Assembly (NCBI GenBank): GCA_002345845.1
Contig: DDWF01000333.1
Coordinates: forward strand, 5,295 to 14,081
DNA from: Betaproteobacteria bacterium UBA2293
GTDB lineage: Bacteria > Pseudomonadota > Gammaproteobacteria > Burkholderiales > Rhodocyclaceae
Direction of reading: 5' to 3'
DNA length: 8,787 nucleotides
Shown: piece by piece, positions 1 through 7,825 of the stretch
How positions within the stretch are numbered: position 1 is the first letter of the stretch
Layout of the letters: every line of letters begins with the position of its first letter
The notes under the pieces: generated by a model
Database searches by the model: none
Seen by the model: only the letters and a program-made list of their open reading frames with translations
Told to the model about the DNA's origin: nothing
Translations under genes and position numbers: made by a program

Positions 1-2
1 TC

Positions 3-860
3 CTGCTGGTCGAGGGCTATGACCTGCACCTGTCGCGCTCGCTGGTCGCCGGTGTCGATGTCTGGCTGAACAACCCGATCTATCCGCTGGAGGCCTCCGG
101 CACCTCGGGCATGAAGGCGGCGATGAACGGCGCCCCCAATCTGTCGGTACTCGACGGCTGGTGGGGCGAAGGTTACGACGACAGCGGCGAAGTCAACAAC
201 GGCTGGGCAATCAAACCGGGGCCGGCGCATCTCGACGACGCGCAGCGCGACGCCGAGGAGGCCCGTTCGCTGTACGAAATCCTGCAGGACCAGGTGATCC
301 CGACCTATTACCGCACCGGACCGATGGGCTATTCGCCGCAGTGGGTGGCCATGGCCAAGCGCTCGATTGCCACCATTGCCCCGCGCTTCAACGTCACCCG
401 CATGGTCGGCGAGTACGTCAGGAAGTTCTACGCCCCGGCGGCCACGCACGGCCGGCGCTATGCCACGGCCGACTTCACCGTTGCCCGCGACGTCGCCCAA
501 TGGAAAGCCAAGGTGCGCGCCGCCTGGCCGGCGGTTCGCCTGCATCGTCTGGACAGCCCGGAGCGCCGACTGAAATTCGGCGGCGCACTGCATATCGAGA
601 TCGCCGTGCAGTTGAACGGACTGACGGCCGGTGACGTTACCGTCGAAGCCCTGTTTGGCCGCCCCGGCCACAATGGTGGCATCGGCCGGGTCCGCCACTA
701 CCCGTTGCAGTGCACTGGCGCGACGCCGAACGGCGAAGCACTGTTCACCCTCGAACTGACGCCGGAACTGTGTGGCAAGCTGGAGTACCGGATCCGCATT
801 TTCCCGACTCATGCCGCCCTCATCCACCCCTTTGAAACCGGTCTGATGATCTGGCTATGA
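3..860 (+). CDS. glgP: Alpha-glucan (glycogen/maltodextrin) phosphorylase, C-terminal part, 5' truncated by the window edge
   Basis: The reading frame is open from base 3 and gives the last 285 residues; the true start lies left of the window. The enzyme splits alpha-1,4-glucans with phosphate to release glucose-1-phosphate in the cytoplasm. The fragment begins with the phosphorylase active-site region, VDVWLNNPIYPLEASGTSGM followed by Lys at fragment residue 38, which matches the PLP-lysine motif (EASGTxxMK) of glycogen phosphorylases. The next stretch, NLSVLDGWWGEGY, is typical of the bacterial alpha-glucan phosphorylase subfamily (TIGR02094 type) rather than of E. coli GlgP/MalP. RMVGEYVRKFYAPA (about fragment residues 134-147) closes the conserved core, and about 135 less conserved residues follow. 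The ATG at 111 lies inside the PLP motif and is not a start. The stop overlaps the pgi start in ATGA, pointing to co-translation with pgi and glgA. The family call is firm; the symbol is less certain because several phosphorylase types share it. Confidence 0.9.
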   Translation: MLVEGYDLHLSRSLVAGVDVWLNNPIYPLEASGTSGMKAAMNGAPNLSVLDGWWGEGYDDSGEVNNGWAIKPGPAHLDDAQRDAEEARSLYEILQDQVIPTYYRTGPMGYSPQWVAMAKRSIATIAPRFNVTRMVGEYVRKFYAPAATHGRRYATADFTVARDVAQWKAKVRAAWPAVRLHRLDSPERRLKFGGALHIEIAVQLNGLTAGDVTVEALFGRPGHNGGIGRVRHYPLQCTGATPNGEALFTLELTPELCGKLEYRIRIFPTHAALIHPFETGLMIWL

Positions 861-2433
861 CTCTTGTCGAATCCCCCGCCTGGCTGGCCCTGGGCCGCCA
901 GGCAACAAACTTGCGCCAGCGCCATCTGCGCGACCTGTTCGCCAGCGACGCCGAGCGCTTCCAGCGCTTCTCGCGACGCCATGACGGCCTGCTGCTCGAT
1001 TTTTCCAAGCAACGCATCGATGCCGACACCCATCGCCTGCTGCTCGACCTTGCCGAGGCCGCCGACGTGGATGGCTGGAAGCAGAAGATGCTGGCCGGCG
1101 CCGCGATCAACCATACCGAAGCTCGCGCCGTCCGCCACATGGCGCTGCGCGCCGGAGCCCAGGCCCCCGCCGAGGTACGCGCCGTGCTCGAGCGCTTGCA
1201 GGCCTGCTGCGACAGCATCCACGGCGGCGCCTGGCGCGGCTACTCTGGCGAGCACATCACCGATGTCGTCAATATCGGCATCGGCGGCTCCGACCTCGGC
1301 CCGCGCATGGCCACCCGCGCCCTGACGGCGCAGCAGCAACCTGACCTGCGCGTGCATTTCGTCGCCAACGTCGATGGCGCCGACATCGCCCCCCTGCTCG
1401 CCCGCCTCAATCCGCGCAGCACCTTGTTCATCGTCGCCAGCAAGACCTTCACCACTCAGGAAACGCTGACCAACGCCGCCACCGCCCGCCACTGGCTGCT
1501 CGCTGCGGCCGGTGACGAAGCCGCGGTAGCCCGCCATTTCATCGCCATTTCCACCGACCGTCAGCGGACCCGCCAATTCGGCATCGCCGACGAAAATGTC
1601 TTCGCGATCTGGGACTGGGTCGGCGGTCGCTTCTCCTTGTGGTCGGCCATCGGCCTCTCTCTGGCGCTGGCCATTGGTTGGCACCAGTTCGAACAGCTGC
1701 TGGCCGGCGCCCGCAACATGGACGAGCACTTCATCAGCGCACCAGCCGCCGACAATCTACCGCTGACGCTGGCTCTGCTCAGTCTGTGGAACACCGACTT
1801 CCTCGGCGCCAGCAGCGCCGCCGTGCTGCCCTACAGCCAGTCCCTGCAATTGCTGCCGGCCTATCTGCAGCAGCTGGAAATGGAGAGCAACGGCAAGCGC
1901 ACCGACCGTGCCGGCCAGCCCATTGCCGTGCCGACCTGCCCGATCATCTGGGGCGACGCCGGCACCAATGGCCAGCACTCCTTCTACCAGTTGCTGCATC
2001 AAGGTGGCCAACTCGTTCCCTGCGACTTCATCGCCCTGCGTGACGCCGACTTTCCCTTGCCTGGCCATCACCGGCCGCTGCTCGCCAATTGCCTGGCCCA
2101 GTCGGCCGCGCTTGCCTTCGGCCAGAACGCCGACGAACTGCGGGCCGCCGGCGTCGCCGAAAATCTGTTGCCCTACAAGCTGTTCCCCGGCAACCAACCT
2201 TCGAACACGTTGCTGCTGCCCGCCCTGAACGCCTACACGCTGGGCCAGTTGCTCGCCCTCTACGAGCACAAGGTATTCTGCCTGGGCGTCCTCTGGAACC
2301 TCAATACTTTCGACCAGTGGGGCGTCGAGCTGGGCAAGCAACTGGCCGGGCAACTGGCCCCGCTGCTCGCTGCCGGGGGCGACGAGAGCGCCTTCGACAG
2401 CTCGACCCGCGGCCTCCTGGCGGCGCTGCGCTG

Positions 2434-2434
<1 letters not shown>
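857..2434 (+). CDS. pgi: Glucose-6-phosphate isomerase
   Basis: Interconverts glucose-6-phosphate and fructose-6-phosphate in the cytoplasm, linking glycolysis/gluconeogenesis to glycogen metabolism. The 525 residues are close to the usual length of about 550. Visible family signatures are the sugar-phosphate-binding IGIGGSDLGP (140-149), SKTFTTQET (195-203), VGGRFSLWSAIGL (255-267), MESNGK with the likely catalytic base Glu343, GTNGQHSFYQ with His374, and the C-terminal FDQWGVELGK (485-494), whose Lys494 corresponds to the conserved active-site lysine. The second PROSITE-type signature (G-x-L-W...FDQxGVE..K) is complete. All key residues are present, so the enzyme should be active. The start ATG overlaps the upstream phosphorylase stop (ATGA) and no strong Shine-Dalgarno is visible, which suggests translational coupling. 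The stop overlaps the glgA start by one base. Placement between a phosphorylase and a glycogen synthase suggests expression tied to storage-glucan turnover. Confidence 0.97.
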
Positions 2435-3894
<1,460 letters not shown>

Positions 3895-3905
3895 AAGCTC
3901 ATCGC

Positions 3906-4406
3906 ATGCCCGAAATCATCATCATCGCCGCCGTCGCCAAGAACCGGGTGATCGGCAAGGACAACCAACTGCTCTGGAACATCCCGGAGGACATGGCGCA
4001 TTTCAAGGCGCTGACCCAGGGCCATGCGGTACTGATGGGCCGCAAGACCTGGGAATCACTACCCGAACGCTTTCGCCCGCTGCCCGGCCGCCGCAACATC
4101 GTGATCACCCGCCAGGCCGACTATCCGGCGCCCGGCGCCGTGCGCGCAGCCTCCCTGGAAGAGGGCATTGCCGCCGCCGACGATGCGGAAAAGCTGTTCA
4201 TCATCGGCGGCGCAGAAATTTACGCCCAGGCCATGATGCTGGCCGATACGCTGGAAATCACCGAGGTTGGACTGGAACCTGAAGGCGATGCCTGGTTTCC
4301 GGAAATAGACCCGACGCGCTGGACTTGCTGCGCCGGTGAGGCAATCACCTCCGGCGCCGGCACCGACGTCCGTTTCCAGACCTTTCGTCCGGTCCTCGGG
4401 GGCTGA
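3906..4406 (+). CDS. folA: Dihydrofolate reductase
   Basis: Reduces dihydrofolate to tetrahydrofolate with NADPH in the cytoplasm, supplying folate for thymidylate, purine and methionine synthesis; it is the trimethoprim target by family. The 166 residues are typical for a chromosomal FolA (E. coli 159). Visible motifs are AKNRVIGKDNQLLW (11-24, the Met20-loop region), PEDMAHFK (27-34) with Asp29 as the catalytic acid equivalent to E. coli Asp27, GRKTWESLP (45-53, NADPH binding), IVITR (65-69) and FIIGGAEIY (98-106). EGDAWFP (126-132) replaces the commoner EGDTxFP. The start is set by the conserved N-terminus; the frame is open further upstream only because glgA lies there. The ribosome site is weak (GAAAG), so expression may depend on glgA translation. 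folA often sits beside thyA; here it trails a glycogen cluster. Its stop is 5 bases from the stop of the convergent FecR gene. Confidence 0.97.
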   Translation: MPEIIIIAAVAKNRVIGKDNQLLWNIPEDMAHFKALTQGHAVLMGRKTWESLPERFRPLPGRRNIVITRQADYPAPGAVRAASLEEGIAAADDAEKLFIIGGAEIYAQAMMLADTLEITEVGLEPEGDAWFPEIDPTRWTCCAGEAITSGAGTDVRFQTFRPVLGG

Positions 4407-4426
4407 CCCGGTCAGCGCCCGAGGGC
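4392..4426. terminator. Hairpin shared by convergent folA and FecR-gene 3' ends (possible bidirectional transcription boundary)
   Basis: Bases 4392-4407 pair with 4411-4426 around a 3-base CCG loop. The inner arm GCTGAC/GTCAGC is perfect, followed outward by one G-G mismatch (4401/4417), then seven Watson-Crick pairs, one G-T wobble and one G-C pair. The stem includes the stop codons of both genes (4404-4406 and 4412-4414). Neither strand has a T-run after the stem, so it is not a classical Rho-independent terminator. The role as a terminator or 3'-end stabiliser is inferred from its position between convergent genes. Confidence 0.55.
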
Positions 4427-5728
4427 AGCAGCGCCAACCACCGAGGGCTCGTTGTACGGCGTGACGGTATAGCTCACGCCGACATACTGGGCATTGGCAC
4501 CAACGAACATGCCGCTTGCCGTTCCGCTGCCCAAATTGCCATCGTCCAAATTCGTAATATTGAAGGTTGGGCTGAGTGCTGTCGGACTCAGCGAGCCGTT
4601 GAAAGTGTAGCTGACCGAGTTGATGTTCAAACCCAGCGCCAATGCCAGCTCCATGCTCCCCCCGGAAAACATCGCAACCATGCTGCCTGAGGTCAATGTC
4701 CCGGCAACACCGCTGCTATTGATCGGCGTTGTCGCCCCACCGTTGGCCAAACTATAGGTGTAGGTGCCGTCTCCCAGTCCGGTCAGATTGGCAAGCGAAG
4801 TCATCTGCCCGATCACATAATGGAAGTTGGGCAAGACCGTAGCATCTTCCTTGATCGCGGCAGTCCAGCGTCCCCAGCCGATCACGCCGTCGCGACTGCC
4901 CGCCTCGGCTGTACCGGAGGCGATCTGATAGCTATGCACGCCGGCATCGGCAAAAAGCAGCAGGTCACCCGAGTCGAACTGCGCCGTTACGTCCCCCACG
5001 CTCTGCGGGGCTGACGAGTTGCTGGCGAATTGCATGGTGTAGCCGGGCCCGGATACCATCCCTCCGCTCTGGAGACTCTCTTCACCGGACGAAAAAAGCG
5101 GCCGGACATCGGTCAGGAGCGGCTGGGCCGGGTCCAGACGCGGCCGGCTATCGGTCAGCCTGGGCAGCTCCTGATTGCCGCGCACGATCGCCGCCTCGCC
5201 GCTGGCAACAATCAGGCATCCGGCCTGATTGCAGACCTCGATACGCCCCTCCCCGGTGGCAATGGCCAGCGTCTCGGGATCAAGATAGCTGACGGTGTAT
5301 TCGGTTCCGCGGATGCCGATGGTCGCCACCGAGGTGGTGACCTTGTAATTGTCACGGTTGGCGCGCCCGATCAGTCCGGTCAGCGTACGCAATCCCCCCT
5401 TCAGGAGCCTGAAGAAACTGCGCTCTTCACCATCCACCTTGCCAGCAAAACGATAATCGTCGAGATGAAACTCGCTCTGCGGCTGCAAGGAAACCATGGC
5501 GCCGTCGGAGAAACGCAACTGGGCACGGCCTTCGCGCCCGGTCAGAATGGTATCCCCGGCCTGCAACTCGCTACCCTTGGCCAGGGAACGCAGATCCCCG
5601 CTGGCCGACCGGGCATTGACCTCGCCGCTGGCAAAATCGAGGCGGGCAGCCCCCGCCGCCAGCACCTGCAGGGGTAGCAGCAAGAGCACCAAGGGCAGCA
5701 GACGCTTGCGGAAAATGACTTGGTTCAT
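4412..5728 (-). CDS. Secreted FecR-domain protein with C-terminal beta-rich domain resembling a TbpB-type barrel
   Basis: A 438-residue protein of unknown function. Residues 1-25 form a Sec signal peptide (FRKRL, then a Leu-rich core ending QVLAAGA) with no lipobox Cys, so it is exported to the periplasm or beyond. Residues about 30-185 are a FecR domain: GDTILTGREGRAQLRFSDGA (58-77), LLKGGLRTLTG (108-118), TSVATIGIRGTEY (132-144) and a Cys166-X4-Cys171 pair likely to form a disulphide. Residues about 220-438 are Gly/Ser/Thr/Asn-rich with alternating beta patterns, HYVIG (303-307), DGTYTYSLANGG (320-331) and GMFVGANAQYVGVSYTV (406-422), ending SVVGAAALGR. The G-F-x-G-x-NA-x3-G-x-x-Y pattern recalls the barrel of TbpB-like Slam substrates. 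There is no internal transmembrane helix or cytoplasmic anti-sigma segment, unlike classical FecR. It starts 14 bases after the Slam-like gene with a good AGGAG site, so it is the last gene of the operon and possibly the cargo of that transporter (inference). GC content falls in the C-terminal coding part. Confidence 0.85.
   Translation of the reverse strand: MNQVIFRKRLLPLVLLLLPLQVLAAGAARLDFASGEVNARSASGDLRSLAKGSELQAGDTILTGREGRAQLRFSDGAMVSLQPQSEFHLDDYRFAGKVDGEERSFFRLLKGGLRTLTGLIGRANRDNYKVTTSVATIGIRGTEYTVSYLDPETLAIATGEGRIEVCNQAGCLIVASGEAAIVRGNQELPRLTDSRPRLDPAQPLLTDVRPLFSSGEESLQSGGMVSGPGYTMQFASNSSAPQSVGDVTAQFDSGDLLLFADAGVHSYQIASGTAEAGSRDGVIGWGRWTAAIKEDATVLPNFHYVIGQMTSLANLTGLGDGTYTYSLANGGATTPINSSGVAGTLTSGSMVAMFSGGSMELALALGLNINSVSYTFNGSLSPTALSPTFNITNLDDGNLGSGTASGMFVGANAQYVGVSYTVTPYNEPSVVGAAALGR
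5300..5336. repeat. Near-identical 37-base direct repeat, copy 1 (FecR signature of the long FecR gene)
   Basis: This stretch and 7381-7417 match at 34 of 37 positions with no gaps. It encodes the TSVATIGIRGTE core of the FecR domain. Part of the match is forced by the shared protein motif, but most synonymous positions also agree, which suggests a duplicated or gene-converted segment. Confidence 0.7.
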
Positions 5729-5735
5729 CGCAATT

Positions 5736-5740
5736 CTCCT
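5736..5740 (-). promoter_or_regulatory. Ribosome binding site of the FecR/barrel gene
   Basis: AGGAG on the minus strand lies 7 bases before the ATG at 5728-5726, directly after the stop of the upstream outer-membrane-protein gene. It confirms this start and close co-translation of the two genes. Confidence 0.75.
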
Positions 5741-5742
5741 GA

Positions 5743-7062
5743 TCAGAACTCGCGACGGATGGCGATCGACACCACTTCCCGGTGGTAGTCGTTGAGTTCG
5801 AGATTGGACTTGTTAAAGGTCAGCGTCAGTTGCGGGGTCAGGGTCCAGTCCTTCGACAACGCGTAATTGACACCGACGAGTGCTCCGTACTGGTCGTCCT
5901 GGCGCCGGACCTCGTCCGGCTGATTGCGCGAGTAATCGCGCCTCTCGTAGGAAACGCCGGCAAAGGCGATCGCCTGTTGAGCCAAGTTGAAGCGCCCGCC
6001 AAAACGCATGCCATAGCCATCAAAATCATATTCTTCGGCGTTGTTTGCCTCAGGCTTTTCCTGAACCAGATAGGCACTGACAAAACCGACCGCACCGTCA
6101 CGCCACATATGGGCATAGGAAGCGCCGGCCAGATAGCGGTCGACATCGCGTGTGCGGTTGGTCAGGTAGTTCAGCTGCGCGTATTGGCCAAAGGCACTGA
6201 GCTGATTGCGGGCGTCGAGGTTGTATTGCCACTGCCCGGTAGCGCCGACGATATTGCGGTAACGGACGCCATCGACAGTGACCTGGCCCGCCTGGCCCAT
6301 CACGGTCACGACATTCTTGCCGACCGACAGGACCAGGCCGAGATTGGCATCAAGGCCGCCCAGGTTGAATTGCGATTTCTCGAAGTTGCTTCTATATGAT
6401 CCGGACAGCCCGGCCAGCAAGGAGAGACCTGAAGCCAGCGGCAACTTGCCGTTGATCCCGGCGCCGATCTGCCCGAAGCCATCCTCGTTGGCTTTGACCT
6501 CGGCCGGAAGCGGGATGCTGAAACCACTCGGAAAGGTGATGCTGGAACGGTTGGGGCCGGCATTGACATTCGAGTCATAGCCGAACTGGGCTTCGACATA
6601 GCCGTTGAGACTGGCCTTGTCGCCGCTTTCCAGGCGATTGGCCAGTGCGATATAGCGCTCGAGGGTTAGCGAGACATCAGCGGGGACGCCTTGGCGCTGG
6701 ACATTTTCAAACTCCTGGCGGGCCGTCGCGACCTCGCCCAGCGCCAGGTAGGCGCGGGCAATCTCTGCGCGCGCGCGGATGTGGGCTGGGTCAAGTGCCA
6801 GCACGCGCTCGAGCGCGAATACGGCGCGCGTATTCTCCCCGACTTCAAGGGCGGCCAGACCCAACAGGAAATCGTAGTCCACCTCACCGGCTCGTTCGCT
6901 CTCGCGCGGTTCGAGCAGCGTATAGGCTGCCCGTCCCTGGCCGCCATTGAGCAAGGCCAGCGCCTCATCGGTCAGTTGATCGGCAAGCGCCGTCGAGCAG
7001 CCGACGAATGCCAGCAGGCAAGGCCCCCAAAGACGTGCCATGCGGAATGGTCGCATCAACAT
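5743..7062 (-). CDS. TPR plus outer-membrane beta-barrel protein, Slam/DUF560-like
   Basis: 439 residues. An N-terminal signal peptide ends ALA|DQ (cleavage after about residue 27); a Cys at 22 follows FVG but does not form a good lipobox. Residues about 30-128 are helical and TPR-like, clearest in DYDFLLGLAALEVGENTRAV (63-82), LALDP (88-92) and ARAEIARAYLALGEVATARQ (97-116). Residues about 150-439 alternate polar and hydrophobic positions as amphipathic strands with turns, starting GYVEAQFGYDSNVN (154-167). The protein ends VSIAIRREF, a C-terminal phenylalanine as in BAM-inserted outer-membrane barrels. Periplasmic TPR plus a barrel containing YDSNVN is the layout of surface lipoprotein assembly modifiers (type XI secretion), which export TbpB-like proteins. 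It lies between two FecR-domain genes in the same operon, 27 bases after one and 14 before the other. The start is uncertain: the G-run ribosome site is only 2 bases from ATG 7062 and better spaced for ATG 7056. A generic TPR-linked porin remains possible. Confidence 0.85.
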   Translation of the reverse strand: MLMRPFRMARLWGPCLLAFVGCSTALADQLTDEALALLNGGQGRAAYTLLEPRESERAGEVDYDFLLGLAALEVGENTRAVFALERVLALDPAHIRARAEIARAYLALGEVATARQEFENVQRQGVPADVSLTLERYIALANRLESGDKASLNGYVEAQFGYDSNVNAGPNRSSITFPSGFSIPLPAEVKANEDGFGQIGAGINGKLPLASGLSLLAGLSGSYRSNFEKSQFNLGGLDANLGLVLSVGKNVVTVMGQAGQVTVDGVRYRNIVGATGQWQYNLDARNQLSAFGQYAQLNYLTNRTRDVDRYLAGASYAHMWRDGAVGFVSAYLVQEKPEANNAEEYDFDGYGMRFGGRFNLAQQAIAFAGVSYERRDYSRNQPDEVRRQDDQYGALVGVNYALSKDWTLTPQLTLTFNKSNLELNDYHREVVSIAIRREF

Positions 7063-7064
7063 TT

Positions 7065-7070
7065 CCCCCC
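7065..7070 (-). promoter_or_regulatory. G6 ribosome-binding tract of the Slam-like gene; decides between two starts
   Basis: On the minus strand AATAGGGGGGAA precedes ATG 7062-7060 by only 2 bases beyond the G-run, too close for good initiation. The second in-frame ATG (7056-7054) is 8 bases from the run, a normal spacing, so translation may begin at MRPFRMARLW. Both starts keep the signal peptide. Confidence 0.5.
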
Positions 7071-7089
7071 TATTTTCTGGAACTCTAAC

Positions 7090-7803
7090 TTAAGGCGTAT
7101 AGGATTGGCCAGGGTAATGGGGTGGCGAAGGCAGAGGCGGCGCTTGGGGAGGTGGCTGCATGGGCTGTACCTCACGAACGACGGGCGTTTCGGGAATCAC
7201 CCCATCACTGCGCAACGGCCGGCCGCCAGCCTCCTCGCGCAATTCCGGCCGTACACCCGCAGCCCTCACCCAGACCGTCTCGCTCGGAGCAACATCCCGG
7301 CACGCCACTTCGCTACAGACCTCGACCAAGCCAGCGTAGGTGGTCACCCGCAAACCGCTTTCATCAAGCAGGGCACCGAATTCGGTACCGCGGATGCCGA
7401 TGGTAGCCACGGAGGTGCCGATCCGGTACTGGCTGCGTTCCTTCCGGCCAAGCCAGCCGGTGACCGTCCGCAAGCCGCCCTTGAGCAGCGTCATCAGCAC
7501 GCCGTCGCCGGCGACGGCACGCTCGCTGCCGCTGTACTGAAAGCGATCGATGCGAAAGCGGGTAGCCGGTTGCAGGGACATCGTCGCCCCGTCGCGATAG
7601 CGCAGTTGCACTCGCCCGTCAGCCGTGTCGATGGTTTCGCCGGCAGCAATTTCGCTGCCCCGGAGCAATGAGCGGGTGCGGCCATCGGCGGCGATCACTT
7701 GCGGCTGGCCGGTGAGAAACACCACCGTCGCCGCCACCCCGGCCATGGCCGGCAGTGAACAAAGCAGCCACAGGCAGAAACCGGCAGCCAATTGACGCAA
7801 CAT
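7090..7803 (-). CDS. Secreted FecR-domain protein with proline-rich C-terminal tail
   Basis: A 237-residue protein of unknown function. The signal peptide (LRQLAAGFCLWLLCSLPAMA, cleavage near Ala21|Gly22) shows export. Residues about 25-180 form a FecR domain: GSEIAAGETIDTADGRVQLR (49-68), DGATMSLQP (71-79), LLKGGLRTVTGWLGR (106-120), TSVATIGIRGTEF (130-142) and Cys163-X4-Cys168. Residues about 200-237 are a low-complexity proline-rich tail (QPMQPPPQAPPLPSPPHYPG) without predicted structure. There is no transmembrane anchor and no neighbouring ECF sigma gene, so it is not a classical FecR anti-sigma regulator. It is a paralogue of the FecR domain encoded at 4412-5728 but lacks the C-terminal barrel-like domain. 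It starts 22 bases after the decarboxylase stop, with a GAGGA ribosome site 4 bases before ATG, and is followed after 27 bases by the Slam-like gene. A periplasmic adaptor or peptidoglycan-associated role is possible, but nothing in the sequence proves it. Confidence 0.85.
   Translation of the reverse strand: MLRQLAAGFCLWLLCSLPAMAGVAATVVFLTGQPQVIAADGRTRSLLRGSEIAAGETIDTADGRVQLRYRDGATMSLQPATRFRIDRFQYSGSERAVAGDGVLMTLLKGGLRTVTGWLGRKERSQYRIGTSVATIGIRGTEFGALLDESGLRVTTYAGLVEVCSEVACRDVAPSETVWVRAAGVRPELREEAGGRPLRSDGVIPETPVVREVQPMQPPPQAPPLPSPPHYPGQSYTP
7381..7417. repeat. Near-identical 37-base direct repeat, copy 2 (FecR signature of the short FecR gene)
   Basis: Partner of 5300-5336, in the same orientation and the same codon register; differences are at the 7th, 25th and 31st bases of the repeat. 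Confidence 0.7.
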
Positions 7804-7807
7804 GAAT

Positions 7808-7817
7808 TCCTCCCCCC
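7808..7817 (-). promoter_or_regulatory. Ribosome binding site of the small FecR gene
   Basis: The minus strand reads GGGGGGAGGA followed by ATTC and the ATG at 7803-7801, a strong purine-rich site with a slightly short spacing. It supports the chosen start. A short CCTC/GAGG fold with the preceding bases could partly mask it; this is weak. Confidence 0.6.
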
Positions 7818-7825
7818 GAGGATGT

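Noticed and set aside
809..1729. 306-residue open frame antisense to the phosphorylase end and pgi
   Set aside because: It mirrors the conserved pgi coding frame in GC-rich DNA, has Gly/Ala/Gln-rich low-complexity text and matches no family I recognise.
2089..2433. Upstream extension of the glgA frame by 115 residues
   Set aside because: It lies wholly inside pgi, is Arg/Pro-rich and precedes the conserved GlgA N-terminus; ATG 2434 is the start.
5030..5677. 215-residue plus-strand open frame opposite the long FecR gene
   Set aside because: Antisense shadow of the conserved FecR domain with no convincing ribosome site or family motif.
5782..6399. 205-residue plus-strand open frame opposite the barrel gene
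   Set aside because: Hydrophobic text arises from reading barrel codons backwards; no family resemblance.
7039..7062. Lipoprotein signal at Cys22 of the Slam-like protein
   Set aside because: Cys22 itself lies in codon 6999-6997; FVGC lacks the usual Leu at -3, and a standard ALA|DQ signal-peptidase I site follows, which fits an outer-membrane barrel better.
7063..7089. Possible promoter in the AT-richer gap before the Slam-like gene
   Set aside because: Only 27 bases and no recognisable -35/-10 pair with proper spacing; it reads as an operon spacer.
6691..7671. 326-residue plus-strand open frame across the Slam-like and small FecR genes
   Set aside because: It runs antisense through two well-supported genes and their gap; its protein has no domain or signal and is explained by GC-rich codon bias.
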